Of a stretch of 64,000 nucleotides of DNA, positions 7,793 to 16,682 are shown in pieces. A program made the position numbers and the translations under genes. The notes below the pieces were generated by a model. It had not been told where the DNA came from and did not search any database. It saw only the letters and a program-made list of their open reading frames with translations. How positions within the stretch are numbered: the first letter of the stretch is position 1; every line of letters begins with the position of its first letter. The DNA lies in assembly GCF_030817495.1 (NCBI RefSeq), contig NZ_JAUSZK010000001.1, positions 5,125,001 through 5,189,000 of the forward strand. The letters are read 5' to 3'. This DNA is from Streptomyces sp. V3I7 (GTDB taxonomy: Bacteria > Actinomycetota > Actinomycetes > Streptomycetales > Streptomycetaceae).

Positions 7793-9050
7793 ACTCGCCG
7801 AAGCGCGGATAGACCTCGGCGAGGTACTCCGCGTCCCGCGTGTGGACCTTTCCCCAGTGCGGGCGGCCCTCGTGCGCGGTGAGGATGCGCTCGGCGGCGG
7901 TGAAGTAGGCGTGGTACGGCGTGCCCGTGAACATGTGGAGGGCGACGTACGCGCTGTCCCGGCCCGAGGCGGTGGACAGGGTGATGTCGTCGGCCGGGGC
8001 GGTGCGCACCTCCACCGGGAAGCTGACGCGCAGGCGCGAGCGCTCGACCATCGCCCGGAGGGCGCGCAGCGTCTCCGTGAGCGCCTCGCGCGGGACGGCG
8101 TACTCCATCTCCATGAAGCGCACCCGGCGCGGCGAGGTGAACACCTTGTACGGGATGTCCGTGTAACTCCGCGCGGACAGGGCCCGGCTGGAGATCCGGG
8201 CGATGACCGGGATGGTCGCGGGCGCCGCCCGGCCCGCCCACTGGGCCACCTGGAACACGCCGTTGGAGAGGAACTCGTCCTCGAACCAGCCGCTGAGCCG
8301 CCCGACCGGCTGCTCCGGGCCGGCGCTGCGGTTGTTGCGCTTGGTGTTGGTGCTGCCGGTGTGCGGGAACCAGTAGAACTCGAAGTGCTCGTTCTCGGCC
8401 CAGAGTTGATCGAACTCGGCCAGTACCCGGTCGAGGGGCATCGGCTCCTCGCGCGCGGTGAGCAGGAAGAGCGGCTCCACGGCGAAGGTGATCGCGGTGA
8501 CGATGCCGAGCGCGCCCAGGCCGACGCGGGCGGCGGCGAAGACCTCGGGGTTCTCCCGCGCCGAGCAGGTGAGCACCGAACCGTCCGCCGTGACCAGTTC
8601 CAGGCCCCTGATCTGGGCGGCGAGGGAGGCGGAGTCGCGGCCGGTGCCGTGGGTGCCGGTGGAGACGGCTCCGGAGACCGTCTGCTCCATGATGTCGCCC
8701 ATGTTGGTGAGCGACAGACCCTCCCGGGCCAGGGCCGTGTTGAGCCTCTTGAGCGGGGTGCCCGCCTCCACCGTGACGGTCATGGAGTCCCGGTCAATGG
8801 AGCGGATCCCGGTCAACAGTTGAGGGCGGATCAACACGCCGTCGGTGGCGGCGATCGAGGTGAAGGAGTGCCCGGTGCCGACCGCCTTCACCGTCAGGCC
8901 GTCCTCGGCGGCCCGGCGCACGGCCGCCGCCAGTTCGTCCACCGAGGCGGGCGTCACCTCGCGCGCGGGGCGCGCGGCGACGTTCCCCGCCCAGTTACGC
9001 CACAGGCCGTTCCGCCCGTTCGCCGTGCTGCTCAACGGTGCCTCCCCCAC
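7716..9050 (-). CDS. D-arabinono-1,4-lactone oxidase family FAD protein
   Basis: A 444-residue VAO-type flavoprotein. The N-terminal FAD-binding PCMH domain carries VGTGHSFTSI (the GHS histidine is the covalent flavin-attachment site in aldonolactone and alditol oxidases), TLKRLN-type and GAVSTGTHGTG pyrophosphate-binding segments. The C-terminal ALO domain ends with RPHWGKVHTRDAEYL, the HWGK motif of the family. It oxidises a sugar lactone or alditol with O2; the physiological substrate is not evident. Its start overlaps the 3' end of the upstream MFS gene by 56 bp, so the two are probably cotranscribed. Confidence 0.88.
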   Translation of the reverse strand: MGEAPLSSTANGRNGLWRNWAGNVAARPAREVTPASVDELAAAVRRAAEDGLTVKAVGTGHSFTSIAATDGVLIRPQLLTGIRSIDRDSMTVTVEAGTPLKRLNTALAREGLSLTNMGDIMEQTVSGAVSTGTHGTGRDSASLAAQIRGLELVTADGSVLTCSARENPEVFAAARVGLGALGIVTAITFAVEPLFLLTAREEPMPLDRVLAEFDQLWAENEHFEFYWFPHTGSTNTKRNNRSAGPEQPVGRLSGWFEDEFLSNGVFQVAQWAGRAAPATIPVIARISSRALSARSYTDIPYKVFTSPRRVRFMEMEYAVPREALTETLRALRAMVERSRLRVSFPVEVRTAPADDITLSTASGRDSAYVALHMFTGTPYHAYFTAAERILTAHEGRPHWGKVHTRDAEYLAEVYPRFGEFTAVRERLDPERRFGNRYLRRVLGP

Positions 9051-10236
9051 CCGTGACCGCCGGCCTGCTGAGCCGGCGGTACCCGAGGAGACCGAGCGTG
9101 ACCGCGACGGCCCCGGACGCGACCGGAACCCCGTACCCGGCGTGCGCTCCGGCCGCGTCGATCACCCAGCCGGCCGCGGAGGAGCCGAGCGCGACACCGA
9201 CCGCGAGGCCGGTGCTCACCCAGGTCATCCCCTCGGTGAGCTTCGCGCGAGGTACGTGCTCTTCGATGAGGGACATCGTCGTGATCATCGTGGGTGCGAT
9301 GAACAGGCCCGCAGCGAACAGCGCCACGGCCAGAAACACCAGGTCTCCGACCAGTAGGAGGGGGATCATACTCGCGGCCATCGCACACACGCCCAGCAGC
9401 CACCGGCGCGCGGGCGGCCCGGAGAAGCGCAGCAGCCCGAAGAACACCCCGGACACGCACGAACCCGCTGCGTACAGCGCCAGGACCACGCTCGCTGCGC
9501 CCTTGTGGCCGCGTTCGTCGGCGAAGGCGACGGTGACCACGTCGACCGCGCCGAAGTTCGCCCCCGTCGCCACGAACGTGCCCACGAGCACCCGGAGTCC
9601 GGTCGAGCGCAGCGCGGAACCGGCGCCGTGACGGTCGCGCGGATGGGGCTCGGGCTCGGTGGCGCGCTGCGAGGTCAGCCAGAAGACGCCGGCCGCCAGG
9701 AAGCACGCGGCCAGCAGCGGCCCCGCCTCCGGGAACCAGGCCGTGGAGAGCCCGATGGAGATGATCGGCCCGAAGATGAAGCAGATCTCGTCCATCACGG
9801 ACTCGAACGAGTACGCGGTGTGCAGCTGCGGGGTGCCCCGGTACAGGGCGGCCCAGCGGGCCCGGACCATCGCGCCGAGGCTCGGCACCGTACCGATGGC
9901 GGCGGCGCAGACGAACAGCACCCAGTCCGGCCACCGGAAGTGCGCGCAGAGCAGCAGCGCGCCGCCCGCGGTGAGCGCCACCAGGGTCGCCGGTCGCAGC
10001 ACCCGGCGCTGGCCGTACTGGTCCACCAGCCGGGAGATCTGCGGCCCGATCGCCGCCGCGGACAGCGCGATGGTGGCCGACAGCGCGCCCGCGAGCCCGT
10101 ACCGCCCGGTGAGCTGGGAGATCATCGTGACCACACCGATGCCCATCATCGCCAGCGGCATCCGGCCGAGCAGGCCCGCTGCGGAGAAGGCCTTGGTGCC
10201 GGGAGCGGCGAACAGGGCGCGATAGGAGCTGGGCAC
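8995..10236 (-). CDS. MFS transporter
   Basis: A 413-residue major facilitator with 12 predicted membrane segments and a central loop (ATEPEPHPRDRHGAGS). The cytoplasmic loop after helix 2 carries RLVDQYGQRRVLRPA, the equivalent of the MFS motif A. It is probably a proton-coupled exporter of a small molecule; the substrate is unknown. The gene continues 56 bp into the reading start of the lactone oxidase gene, a long overlap that suggests translational coupling. Confidence 0.85.
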   Translation of the reverse strand: MPSSYRALFAAPGTKAFSAAGLLGRMPLAMMGIGVVTMISQLTGRYGLAGALSATIALSAAAIGPQISRLVDQYGQRRVLRPATLVALTAGGALLLCAHFRWPDWVLFVCAAAIGTVPSLGAMVRARWAALYRGTPQLHTAYSFESVMDEICFIFGPIISIGLSTAWFPEAGPLLAACFLAAGVFWLTSQRATEPEPHPRDRHGAGSALRSTGLRVLVGTFVATGANFGAVDVVTVAFADERGHKGAASVVLALYAAGSCVSGVFFGLLRFSGPPARRWLLGVCAMAASMIPLLLVGDLVFLAVALFAAGLFIAPTMITTMSLIEEHVPRAKLTEGMTWVSTGLAVGVALGSSAAGWVIDAAGAHAGYGVPVASGAVAVTLGLLGYRRLSRPAVTGGGGTVEQHGERAERPVA

Positions 10237-10422
10237 GGGGGTCTCCGGCGACTCGGTAAGGCGTGAAGGCGGCGATACAGCTTACGAGTGCGGCAACCCT
10301 CCCGCACACGGGATATTCCGGCCGGAGAACCGGGCGACCGGGGCCGCGCTCGCGCCCCGGCCGGAGCAGTGCCGCGGAGGCGTGGTTTCCGGGCTGTCAG
10401 TGCCGGATGGCAGGATCGAGGC

Positions 10423-11550
10423 ATGCCAGAAGCGCTCGACCCCAGTCCCTACGACGCCCTGCTCCTGCTCTCGTTCGGCGGCCCCGAAGGCCCGGACGAC
10501 GTCGTCCCGTTCCTGGAGAACGTGACGCGCGGGCGCGGCATCCCCCGGGAACGCCTCAAGGAGGTCGGGCAGCACTACTTCCGGTTCGGCGGGGTCAGCC
10601 CGATCAACGAACAGAACCGCGCCCTGCTGGACGCCCTCCGCAAGGACTTCGCCGGCCACGGCCTGGACCTGCCGGTCTACTGGGGCAACCGCAACTGGGC
10701 GCCGTACCTCACCGACACCCTGCGTGAGATGGCCGCCGACGGCCGCCGCCGCGTCCTGGTGCTGGCCACCAGCGCCTACGCCTCCTACTCGGGCTGCCGT
10801 CAGTACCGCGAGAATCTCGCCGACGCGCTGGCCACGCTGGAGGCCGAGGGCATGGAGCTCCCGCGGGTCGACAAGCTGCGGCACTACTTCAACCACCCCG
10901 GCTTCCTCGAGCCCATGATCGACGGCGTGCTCCAGTCCCTCGCCGGCCTTCCCGAGGACGTCCGCGACGGCGCCCACATCGCGTTCACCACCCACTCCAT
11001 CCCGACCGCCGCCGCCGACACCTCCGGCCCGGTCGAGGACCACGGCGACGGTGGCGCGTACGTCGCACAGCACCTGGACGTTGCCCGGCTGATCGCCGAC
11101 GCCGTCCGCGAGCGCACCGGCGTCGACCATCCCTGGCGGCTCGTCTACCAGTCCCGCTCCGGCGCCCCGCACATCCCGTGGCTGGAACCGGACATCTGCG
11201 ACCACCTGGAAGAGCTGCACGGCTCCGGCGTCCCGGCGGTCGTCATGGCGCCCATCGGCTTCGTCTCCGACCACATGGAGGTCCTGTACGACCTCGACAC
11301 GGAGGCCACCGCCAAGGCCGCGGAACTGGGCCTGCCGGTGCGCCGTTCGGCCACCGTGGGCGCCGACCCGAGGTTCGCCGCCGCGATCCGCGAGCTCGTC
11401 CTGGAGCGCGCCGCCGCCGAGAGCGGGCACGACGTCACGCCCTGCGCCCTGGGCGCGCTCGGCGCGAGCCCCGACCGCTGCCCGGTCGGCTGCTGTCCTG
11501 CCCGTACCCCTCGCCCCGCAGCCGCGGGCGCCGACAGTCCCTACGCGTGA
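10423..11550 (+). CDS. hemH: Ferrochelatase (coproporphyrin ferrochelatase, CpfC type)
   Basis: A 375-residue ferrochelatase, which inserts Fe2+ into coproporphyrin III in the actinobacterial haem route. Seen signatures are [14 protein letters not shown] near the start, [29 protein letters not shown] with the catalytic His, and [16 protein letters not shown]. The tail ([22 protein letters not shown]) adds a cysteine cluster that fits the [2Fe-2S] site known from mycobacterial ferrochelatase. The ATG at 10423 is chosen by homology. Eight bases separate it from the inositol phosphatase gene, so the two form an operon. Confidence 0.93.
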   Translation: MPEALDPSPYDALLLLSFGGPEGPDDVVPFLENVTRGRGIPRERLKEVGQHYFRFGGVSPINEQNRALLDALRKDFAGHGLDLPVYWGNRNWAPYLTDTLREMAADGRRRVLVLATSAYASYSGCRQYRENLADALATLEAEGMELPRVDKLRHYFNHPGFLEPMIDGVLQSLAGLPEDVRDGAHIAFTTHSIPTAAADTSGPVEDHGDGGAYVAQHLDVARLIADAVRERTGVDHPWRLVYQSRSGAPHIPWLEPDICDHLEELHGSGVPAVVMAPIGFVSDHMEVLYDLDTEATAKAAELGLPVRRSATVGADPRFAAAIRELVLERAAAESGHDVTPCALGALGASPDRCPVGCCPARTPRPAAAGADSPYA

Positions 11551-11558
11551 GGAGCCCC

Positions 11559-12377
11559 GTGACCCGCCCCCTTCGAGACCCCCTGCACTCGGATCTGCTC
11601 GCGCTGGCCCAGGAAGCCGCCCTCCGCGCGGGCGAACTCCTGCGGGACGGGCGCCCGGCCGACCTCGCGGTCGCCGCGACCAAGTCCAGCCCGATCGACG
11701 TCGTCACCGAGATGGACATAGCGGCCGAGAAGCTGATCACCGACCTGATCTCCGGCCACCGCCCCGACGACGGCTTCCTCGGCGAGGAGGGCGCCTCCAG
11801 CGAGGGCACGAGCGGGATCCGCTGGGTGATCGACCCGCTCGACGGGACGGTCAACTACCTGTACGGGCTGCCCACCTGGGCCGTGTCCATCGCGGCCGAG
11901 CAGGACGGGGAGACGGTCGTCGGAGTGGTCGCCGCCCCGATGCGCGGTGAGACGTACCAGGCGGTGCGCGGCGCCGGCGCCTGGGCCACGGGCGCCTGGG
12001 AGGGCGAACGCGCGCTCGCGTGCCGTCCGGCCCCGCCACTGGAGCAGGCCCTGGTCTCCACCGGCTTCAGCTACGTCGCCGACGCTCGCGCCCAGCAGGC
12101 CGCGATCGCCGCGCGCCTGATCCCGCTGGTCCGTGACATCCGGCGCAGCGGCTCGGCCGCGATCGACCTGTGCGACGTGGCGGCGGGCCACCTCGACGGC
12201 TACTACGAGCGCGGCCTCAACCCGTGGGACTATGCGGCGGGGGACCTCGTCGCCCGGGAAGCGGGCGCGCTGACCGGTGGACGTCCCGGAGAGCGCCTCT
12301 CCCGCGATCTGGCCATCGCCGCACCTCCCGGCGTCTTCGAGCCGCTCCAGGGGCTCCTGGAGGACTTCGGCGTCTGA
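11559..12377 (+). CDS. Inositol monophosphatase family protein
   Basis: A 272-residue Mg2+-dependent phosphatase of the SuhB/IMPase family. The metal site is visible as GEEGA (first Glu), WVIDPLDGTVNYLYG (Asp-x-Leu-Asp-Gly-Thr) and LNPWDYAAGDLVAREAG (third Asp). Likely substrates are inositol-1-phosphate or related sugar phosphates such as histidinol phosphate. The GTG at 11559 follows GTGAGGAG, which also contains the hemH stop region. A 20-bp perfect hairpin follows the gene. The same gene (suhB, Rv2701c) sits at this place in the mycobacterial block. Confidence 0.9.
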   Translation: MTRPLRDPLHSDLLALAQEAALRAGELLRDGRPADLAVAATKSSPIDVVTEMDIAAEKLITDLISGHRPDDGFLGEEGASSEGTSGIRWVIDPLDGTVNYLYGLPTWAVSIAAEQDGETVVGVVAAPMRGETYQAVRGAGAWATGAWEGERALACRPAPPLEQALVSTGFSYVADARAQQAAIAARLIPLVRDIRRSGSAAIDLCDVAAGHLDGYYERGLNPWDYAAGDLVAREAGALTGGRPGERLSRDLAIAAPPGVFEPLQGLLEDFGV

Positions 12378-12401
12378 CCGGCCGACGACCGACATCGGAG
12401 A

Positions 12402-12446
12402 ACGACTGTGGGGCCCCGGCGAAGTCCGCCGGGGCCCCACAGTCGT
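12402..12446. terminator. Perfect 20-bp-stem bidirectional terminator
   Basis: The arms 12402-12421 and 12427-12446 are perfectly complementary over 20 bp (core TGTGGGGCCCCGGCG) around the loop AAGTC. It sits between the convergent inositol phosphatase gene and the small gene on the minus strand, ending both. Confidence 0.85.
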
Positions 12447-12458
12447 CCTGCGCGCACG

Positions 12459-12632
12459 TCAGGCGCTGGGCGCACCGATCTCCACGCCGTGTTCGGCGGC
12501 GAGGCGGCGCAGGTCGTCGAGTTCGCCCTGCTCCACATCGACGAGGAAGTCGTCGCCCTCGTCGCGGGCACGCGACAGGTCGGACTCGGTCGCCTTTATG
12601 CGCTGCAGAAGTCCTGCGGTGAATGCGTCCAT
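12459..12632 (-). CDS. Small conserved hypothetical protein (57 aa)
   Basis: A 57-residue acidic, helical protein beginning MDAFTAGLLQRIKATESDLS and ending HGVEIGAPSA. The heptad-like pattern across the middle suggests one coiled coil. I know of similar short proteins next to the cutRS-hemH region of streptomycetes but no function. The start ATG at 12632 follows GGGGCGCAGC on the minus strand, a weak ribosome-binding site. An upstream in-frame extension has no support. Confidence 0.6.
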   Translation of the reverse strand: MDAFTAGLLQRIKATESDLSRARDEGDDFLVDVEQGELDDLRRLAAEHGVEIGAPSA

Positions 12633-12935
12633 GCTGCGCCCCCTCGTCCTGGGTCGTGGGTCGGTGGCACGGGGGTGTGCCGTCGGAAAGAGGCGATCAC
12701 GTCTGCTGCTGGTGCCCGGCGCAGCCCTGCCGGGCGGCGACGGTGCCGGACACCCACGCCCGCTCTGCGGGAAGCGGATCATGACGTACCGCGTGGTGCA
12801 GCGATACATGCAGAGCGTGATCCCGGGGTGTACAAGCCGTCCTCCCCCCGCTCCCGCGATGAGAAACCTCAACCGGAGGTGAAAATCCCGCCTCGTGACG
12901 TCGGCGCCCGGTGTCCGCGGGCCCCCCGCTCCCGG

Positions 12936-12951
12936 CTTACAGCCGACTTAC
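12936..12951. promoter_or_regulatory. Direct repeat CTTAC-N6-CTTAC upstream of cutR
   Basis: Two CTTAC pentamers at 12936-12940 and 12947-12951 are spaced exactly 11 bp start to start, the spacing at which OmpR-family dimers bind one DNA face. They lie about 100 bp before the cutR GTG, a fitting place for autoregulation. Confidence 0.45.
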
Positions 12952-13048
12952 GGCGGAAAGGGGCAGGATGGAGGCGCACCCCACGAAGACCCCTGCTCGC
13001 GGGCGCTCACCGTGCGCCATGCGGGTGGACACAGGAAGGACAAGCGAC

Positions 13049-13702
13049 GTGCGCGTACTCGTCGTCGAGGACGAGCAACTGCTCGCCGATGCCGTGGCCA
13101 CCGGACTGCGCCGGGAGGCCATGGCCGTCGACGTCGTGTACGACGGTGCGGCCGCCCTGGAGCGCATCGGCGTCAACGACTACGACGTGATCGTCCTCGA
13201 CCGCGACCTGCCGCTCGTGCACGGCGACGACGTCTGCCGCCGGATCGTCGAGCTCGGCATCCCCACGCGCGTGCTGATGCTCACCGCTTCCGGTGACGTC
13301 AGCGACCGGGTCGAGGGACTGGAGATCGGTGCCGACGACTACCTCCCCAAGCCGTTCGCGTTCAGCGAGCTCATCGCACGCGTGCGCGCGCTCGGCCGGC
13401 GCACCAGCATGCCGCTGCCGCCCGTCCTGGAGCGCGCCGGCATCAAGCTCGACCCCAACCGCCGCGAGGTCTTCCGCGACGGCCGGGAGGTCCAGCTCGC
13501 GCCGAAGGAGTTCGCCGTGCTGGAGGTGCTGATGCGCAGCGAGGGCGCCGTCGTCTCCGCCGAGCAGCTGCTGGAGAAGGCGTGGGACGAGAACACCGAC
13601 CCGTTCACCAACGTCGTGCGCGTGACGGTCATGACCCTGCGCCGCAAGCTGGGCGAGCCGCCCGTCATCGTCACCGTCCCCGGCTCCGGCTACCGGATCT
13701 GA
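13049..13702 (+). CDS. cutR: OmpR-family response regulator CutR
   Basis: A 217-residue response regulator. The receiver domain starts VRVLVVEDEQLL, has the phospho-acceptor in VIVLDRDLPL and the signalling Lys in YLPKPFAFSEL. The C-terminal winged helix (KEFAVLEVLMRSEGAVVS to VIVTVPGSGYRI) binds DNA. The sequence is close to S. coelicolor/S. lividans CutR as I recall it; that system is linked to secretion stress and the cell envelope. I chose the GTG at 13049, preceded by AGGAAGG. It lies 6 bp from cutS. Confidence 0.9.
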   Translation: MRVLVVEDEQLLADAVATGLRREAMAVDVVYDGAAALERIGVNDYDVIVLDRDLPLVHGDDVCRRIVELGIPTRVLMLTASGDVSDRVEGLEIGADDYLPKPFAFSELIARVRALGRRTSMPLPPVLERAGIKLDPNRREVFRDGREVQLAPKEFAVLEVLMRSEGAVVSAEQLLEKAWDENTDPFTNVVRVTVMTLRRKLGEPPVIVTVPGSGYRI

Positions 13703-13708
13703 CGTCTC

Positions 13709-14956
13709 GTGGCCACGACACCCGCGCCGCCCCAGCTGCCCCCGAAGCCGACCTGGGACCCCCGAAGGGCCCAGGCCCCGTTCCCCTGGCTGCGTCCGAC
13801 GATCCGTATACGGCTCACGCTGCTGTACGGCGGCATGTTCCTGATCGCCGGCATCCTGCTGCTGTCGATCATCTACCTGCTGGCCGCGCAGGCGCTGAAC
13901 ACGGGCAACGAACCGCTGTTCAAGATCGTCAGCGGTACCGACATCAGGGTCTCCAGCGAGAACTGCCGCGCGATCAACACGACGAGCCTGCCGCTGTCCG
14001 ACTTCAACGCCGCGATCAGCCAGTGCATCGACCAGCAGCGCCAGCACGCCCTGGACAACCTGCTCAGCCGCTCGCTGCTGGCCCTGCTGGGTCTCGCGAT
14101 CATCGCCTTCGCGTTCGGCTACGCCATGGCCGGCCGCGTGCTGACCCCGCTCGGCCGGATCACGCGCACCGCGCGCGCGGTGGCGGGTTCGGACCTGTCT
14201 CGCCGTATCGAGCTGGACGGCCCGGACGACGAGCTGAAGGAACTGGCCGACACCCTCGACGACATGCTGGACCGGCTGCAGCGCGCCTTCACCGCACAGG
14301 AACGCTTCGTCGGGAACGCCTCGCACGAGCTGCGCACCCCGCTCGCGATCAACCGCACGCTGCTCGAAGTGCATCTGTCCGATCCGAACGCGCCCGTGGA
14401 GCTCCAGCAGCTGGGCAAGACGCTGCTGGCGACCAACGAGCGCAGCGAGCAGCTCGTGGAGGGCCTGCTGCTGCTCGCCCGCAGCGACAACGAGATCGTC
14501 GAGCGCAAGCCCGTCGACCTTGCCGAGGTGGCCACCCAGGCCATCGACCAGGTGCACGCCGAGGCCCAGGCCAAGGGCGTCACGATCAAGGGCGAGCGCA
14601 AGCCCGTCATCGTCCCCGGCAACGGCGTCCTGCTGGAGCGGATCGCCCTCAACCTGGTCCAGAACGCGGTGCGCTACAACATCCCCGAGGACGGCTGGGT
14701 CGAGGTCTCCACCGAGGTCCAGAACGGGCACGCGGTGCTGACCGTGGCGAACACCGGGCCGGTCGTGCCCGCGTACGAGATCGACAACCTCTTCGAGCCG
14801 TTCAGACGGCTCCGTACGGAGCGCACGGGCAGCGACAAGGGTGTCGGCCTCGGCCTGTCCATCGCGCGCTCCGTGGCACGCGCACACGGCGGCCACATCT
14901 CGGCACACCCGCGCGAGGGAGGAGGGCTGATGATGCGTGTCACCCTGCCCTTCTGA
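13709..14956 (+). CDS. cutS: Sensor histidine kinase CutS
   Basis: A 415-residue membrane histidine kinase. After a proline-rich N-terminus it has a first membrane helix at about residues 38-60, an extracytoplasmic sensor of about 55 residues, a second helix at about 115-140, then HAMP. The dimerisation H-box is GNASHELRTPLAIN, and the ATPase has the N-box LNLVQNAVRYN and the G-box GSDKGVGLGLSIA. The short sensor contains exactly two cysteines (about Cys86 in SENCRAIN and Cys106 in SQCIDQ), which could form a disulfide and so report the redox or folding state outside the cell. It is cotranscribed with cutR. Confidence 0.9.
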   Translation: MATTPAPPQLPPKPTWDPRRAQAPFPWLRPTIRIRLTLLYGGMFLIAGILLLSIIYLLAAQALNTGNEPLFKIVSGTDIRVSSENCRAINTTSLPLSDFNAAISQCIDQQRQHALDNLLSRSLLALLGLAIIAFAFGYAMAGRVLTPLGRITRTARAVAGSDLSRRIELDGPDDELKELADTLDDMLDRLQRAFTAQERFVGNASHELRTPLAINRTLLEVHLSDPNAPVELQQLGKTLLATNERSEQLVEGLLLLARSDNEIVERKPVDLAEVATQAIDQVHAEAQAKGVTIKGERKPVIVPGNGVLLERIALNLVQNAVRYNIPEDGWVEVSTEVQNGHAVLTVANTGPVVPAYEIDNLFEPFRRLRTERTGSDKGVGLGLSIARSVARAHGGHISAHPREGGGLMMRVTLPF

Positions 14957-15353
14957 GGGCACTCGCCCAACACGCGCGAAGCATGTTCGCTTTGCGCAGA
15001 ATTATCGGGCATCACGAGGGTGTCAAATCGTGTGTGATCGATCACATGGACGGATTTCCGGCCATCTACTCTCCGTGATCATGAAGCCCGTGGAAAGCCC
15101 GGAAAATCCGGGTTTTCAGGGGTCTTGATCACGGGAAGTACACGGTGGGGCGCCTTTGAGGTGCGATATTCGGACCGTGTACGGTCCCCATCGCCATCCA
15201 AGCCGATCACTCTTGAGGAGTCCGGTTGGGTGTCGATTGAGTAACAGACCTTGATGTGAGGCAAAATCTCCGCCTCGGGTCGGGCACAAGTCCGGCCTCT
15301 CACGCGTTACGTGCGCTGGAGACACCCGCAGACACCCAGAGGGGGAGAGCGAC
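14957..15353. other. Intergenic region between cutS and the DUF4193 gene, with several palindromes
   Basis: This 397-bp spacer has no gene. It holds the perfect palindrome TGTGATCGATCACA (15033-15046), a CCCGGAAAATCCGGG hairpin near 15096 that may end cutRS, and an inverted pair GTACACGGT (15138-15146) / ACCGTGTAC (15174-15182). The promoter of the DUF4193 gene should lie toward the right end. Confidence 0.5.
15033..15046. promoter_or_regulatory. Perfect 14-bp palindrome resembling a Crp/FNR-type operator
   Basis: TGTGATCGATCACA has the TGTGA-N4-TCACA layout of Crp-family sites (classical spacing is six). It lies 77 bp after cutS and about 310 bp before the DUF4193 gene. Streptomyces has a Crp homologue, so binding is possible; this is inference. 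Confidence 0.35.
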
Positions 15354-15650
15354 ATGGCAACCGATTACGACACTCCACGCAAGACCGATGACGACGTCGA
15401 CTCGGACAGTCTTGAAGAACTGAAGGCCCGACGCAACGACAAGTCGACCTCCGCGGTCGATGTCGACGAGTTCGAGGCCGCAGAGGGCCTCGAACTCCCC
15501 GGCGCCGACCTGTCGAACGAGGAACTGGCCGTCCGTGTGCTGCCGAAGCAGCAGGACGAGTTCACGTGCATGAGCTGCTTCCTCGTCCACCACCGCAGCC
15601 AGCTGGCCCGCGAGAAGAACGGTCAGCCGATCTGCCGCGACTGCGACTGA
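15354..15650 (+). CDS. DUF4193 zinc-ribbon protein
   Basis: A 98-residue acidic protein of the actinobacterial DUF4193 family (M. tuberculosis Rv2699c type). The N-terminal two thirds are charged and probably disordered. The C-terminus carries a zinc ribbon, FTCMSCFLVHH at about residues 73-83 and ICRDCD at the end, giving a Cys4 site. The function is unknown; the family is nearly universal in actinobacteria and sits near dut and the TrkA pair. The start ATG follows AGGGGGAGAG. Confidence 0.88.
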   Translation: MATDYDTPRKTDDDVDSDSLEELKARRNDKSTSAVDVDEFEAAEGLELPGADLSNEELAVRVLPKQQDEFTCMSCFLVHHRSQLAREKNGQPICRDCD

Positions 15651-15663
15651 GGGTGGGTCGGCC

Positions 15664-16662
15664 GTGTCTGGCTCGACCCCTCCTCGGAAGCGCCGCTTCC
15701 CTTTGAGGAAAGCGGACCAAGGGCCGTCCGACGGCCCGCAGCACGGCGCGCGTGACGACGAGCGGGGCTCATCCGGTACGGGGGCCTCGCTCGAGTCGGC
15801 CGCCCGGGGTGACCACCCGGACCCGGCCGAGCAGACGGGGCCCACCGCCCCGACGGGGGTGCCCCCGGCCGGCCCGGAGCCGAGCGGCCGGGGGAGAGCC
15901 GGAGCCGTCCGTGACAAGGCCCGGCTCGTGGCCCGCAGGGGCCGCGGCCACGCCAAGGCCGCCCTCGGGCACCTCGCGGACCGGATCATCGACATCGCGC
16001 CGCGGATCCCTGTACGGGATCTCGCCACCCTGCGGCGGCAGTTCCCGGGCCTCGGGCCCGAAGAGATCGCGGACAAGCTCAGCGCGGGCGCCGCGAACGC
16101 GACCTCGACCGTCGGGGCCGGTGTCGGCGCGGCGGCGATGCTGCCCGTACCGCCCGCGATGGCGGCCGAACTGGCCGCGGAGATCACCGGGGTCGCGGCG
16201 ATCGAGCTGAAGCTGATCGCCGAGCTCTACGAGGTCTACGGCGTACGACCGCCGGGCGGCCTCAAGGAGCGCAGCACCGCGTATCTGTCCTCCTGGTCGG
16301 GGGAGCGCGGGATCGACGTGCTGAAACCGTCGACGATCAACACCGCCCTCGGCGGTCAGATGAAGCGCGAGCTGCGGCAGCAGATCATGAAGCGGTCGAT
16401 GCGCAACATGCCCAACCTGATGCCGTTCATGATCGGCGCGGCGGTCGGGGCGGCGATGAACCGCCGCGACACCAAGAAGCTGGCCGGGCGGATCCGGTCC
16501 GATCTGCGCAAGATCCAGGTCCCGTGGGACGCGCTTGCCGGACTCCCGCCCCTGGAGCCCCCGGCGGAGCCCCTGCGTCCGGGCGACATCTTCCCCGCGG
16601 CCCATGAGGACCACGCGGGCTCCGAGGGGCGTCACGAGGAGCGTGACAACCCCGAGCTCTGA
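15664..16662 (+). CDS. EcsC-like hypothetical membrane-associated protein
   Basis: A 332-residue protein. The first 75 residues are basic then disordered (Gly/Pro-rich), and part of this linker is encoded by a dispersed palindromic repeat. The core (about residues 95-300) has a long helical region with GAGVGAAAMLPVPPAMAAELAAE and IELKLIAELYEVYGV, resembling the EcsC family, and a likely membrane helix in NLMPFMIGAAVGAAMN. No catalytic motif is visible. The GTG at 15664 lies 13 bp after the DUF4193 stop, so the pair is probably one operon. Confidence 0.7.
   Translation: MSGSTPPRKRRFPLRKADQGPSDGPQHGARDDERGSSGTGASLESAARGDHPDPAEQTGPTAPTGVPPAGPEPSGRGRAGAVRDKARLVARRGRGHAKAALGHLADRIIDIAPRIPVRDLATLRRQFPGLGPEEIADKLSAGAANATSTVGAGVGAAAMLPVPPAMAAELAAEITGVAAIELKLIAELYEVYGVRPPGGLKERSTAYLSSWSGERGIDVLKPSTINTALGGQMKRELRQQIMKRSMRNMPNLMPFMIGAAVGAAMNRRDTKKLAGRIRSDLRKIQVPWDALAGLPPLEPPAEPLRPGDIFPAAHEDHAGSEGRHEERDNPEL
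15854..15896 (+). repeat. Dispersed palindromic element inside the EcsC-like gene
   Basis: GGGGGTGCCCCC (15855-15866) is followed by a GC-rich middle containing GGAGCCGAGCGGC and closed by GGGGGAG (15890-15896). The layout matches the elements at 19764-19800 and 24766-24804. Here it is read in frame as part of the Pro/Gly-rich linker. Confidence 0.6.
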
Positions 16663-16682
16663 CGCCGTCCGTGCGCCGTCGC

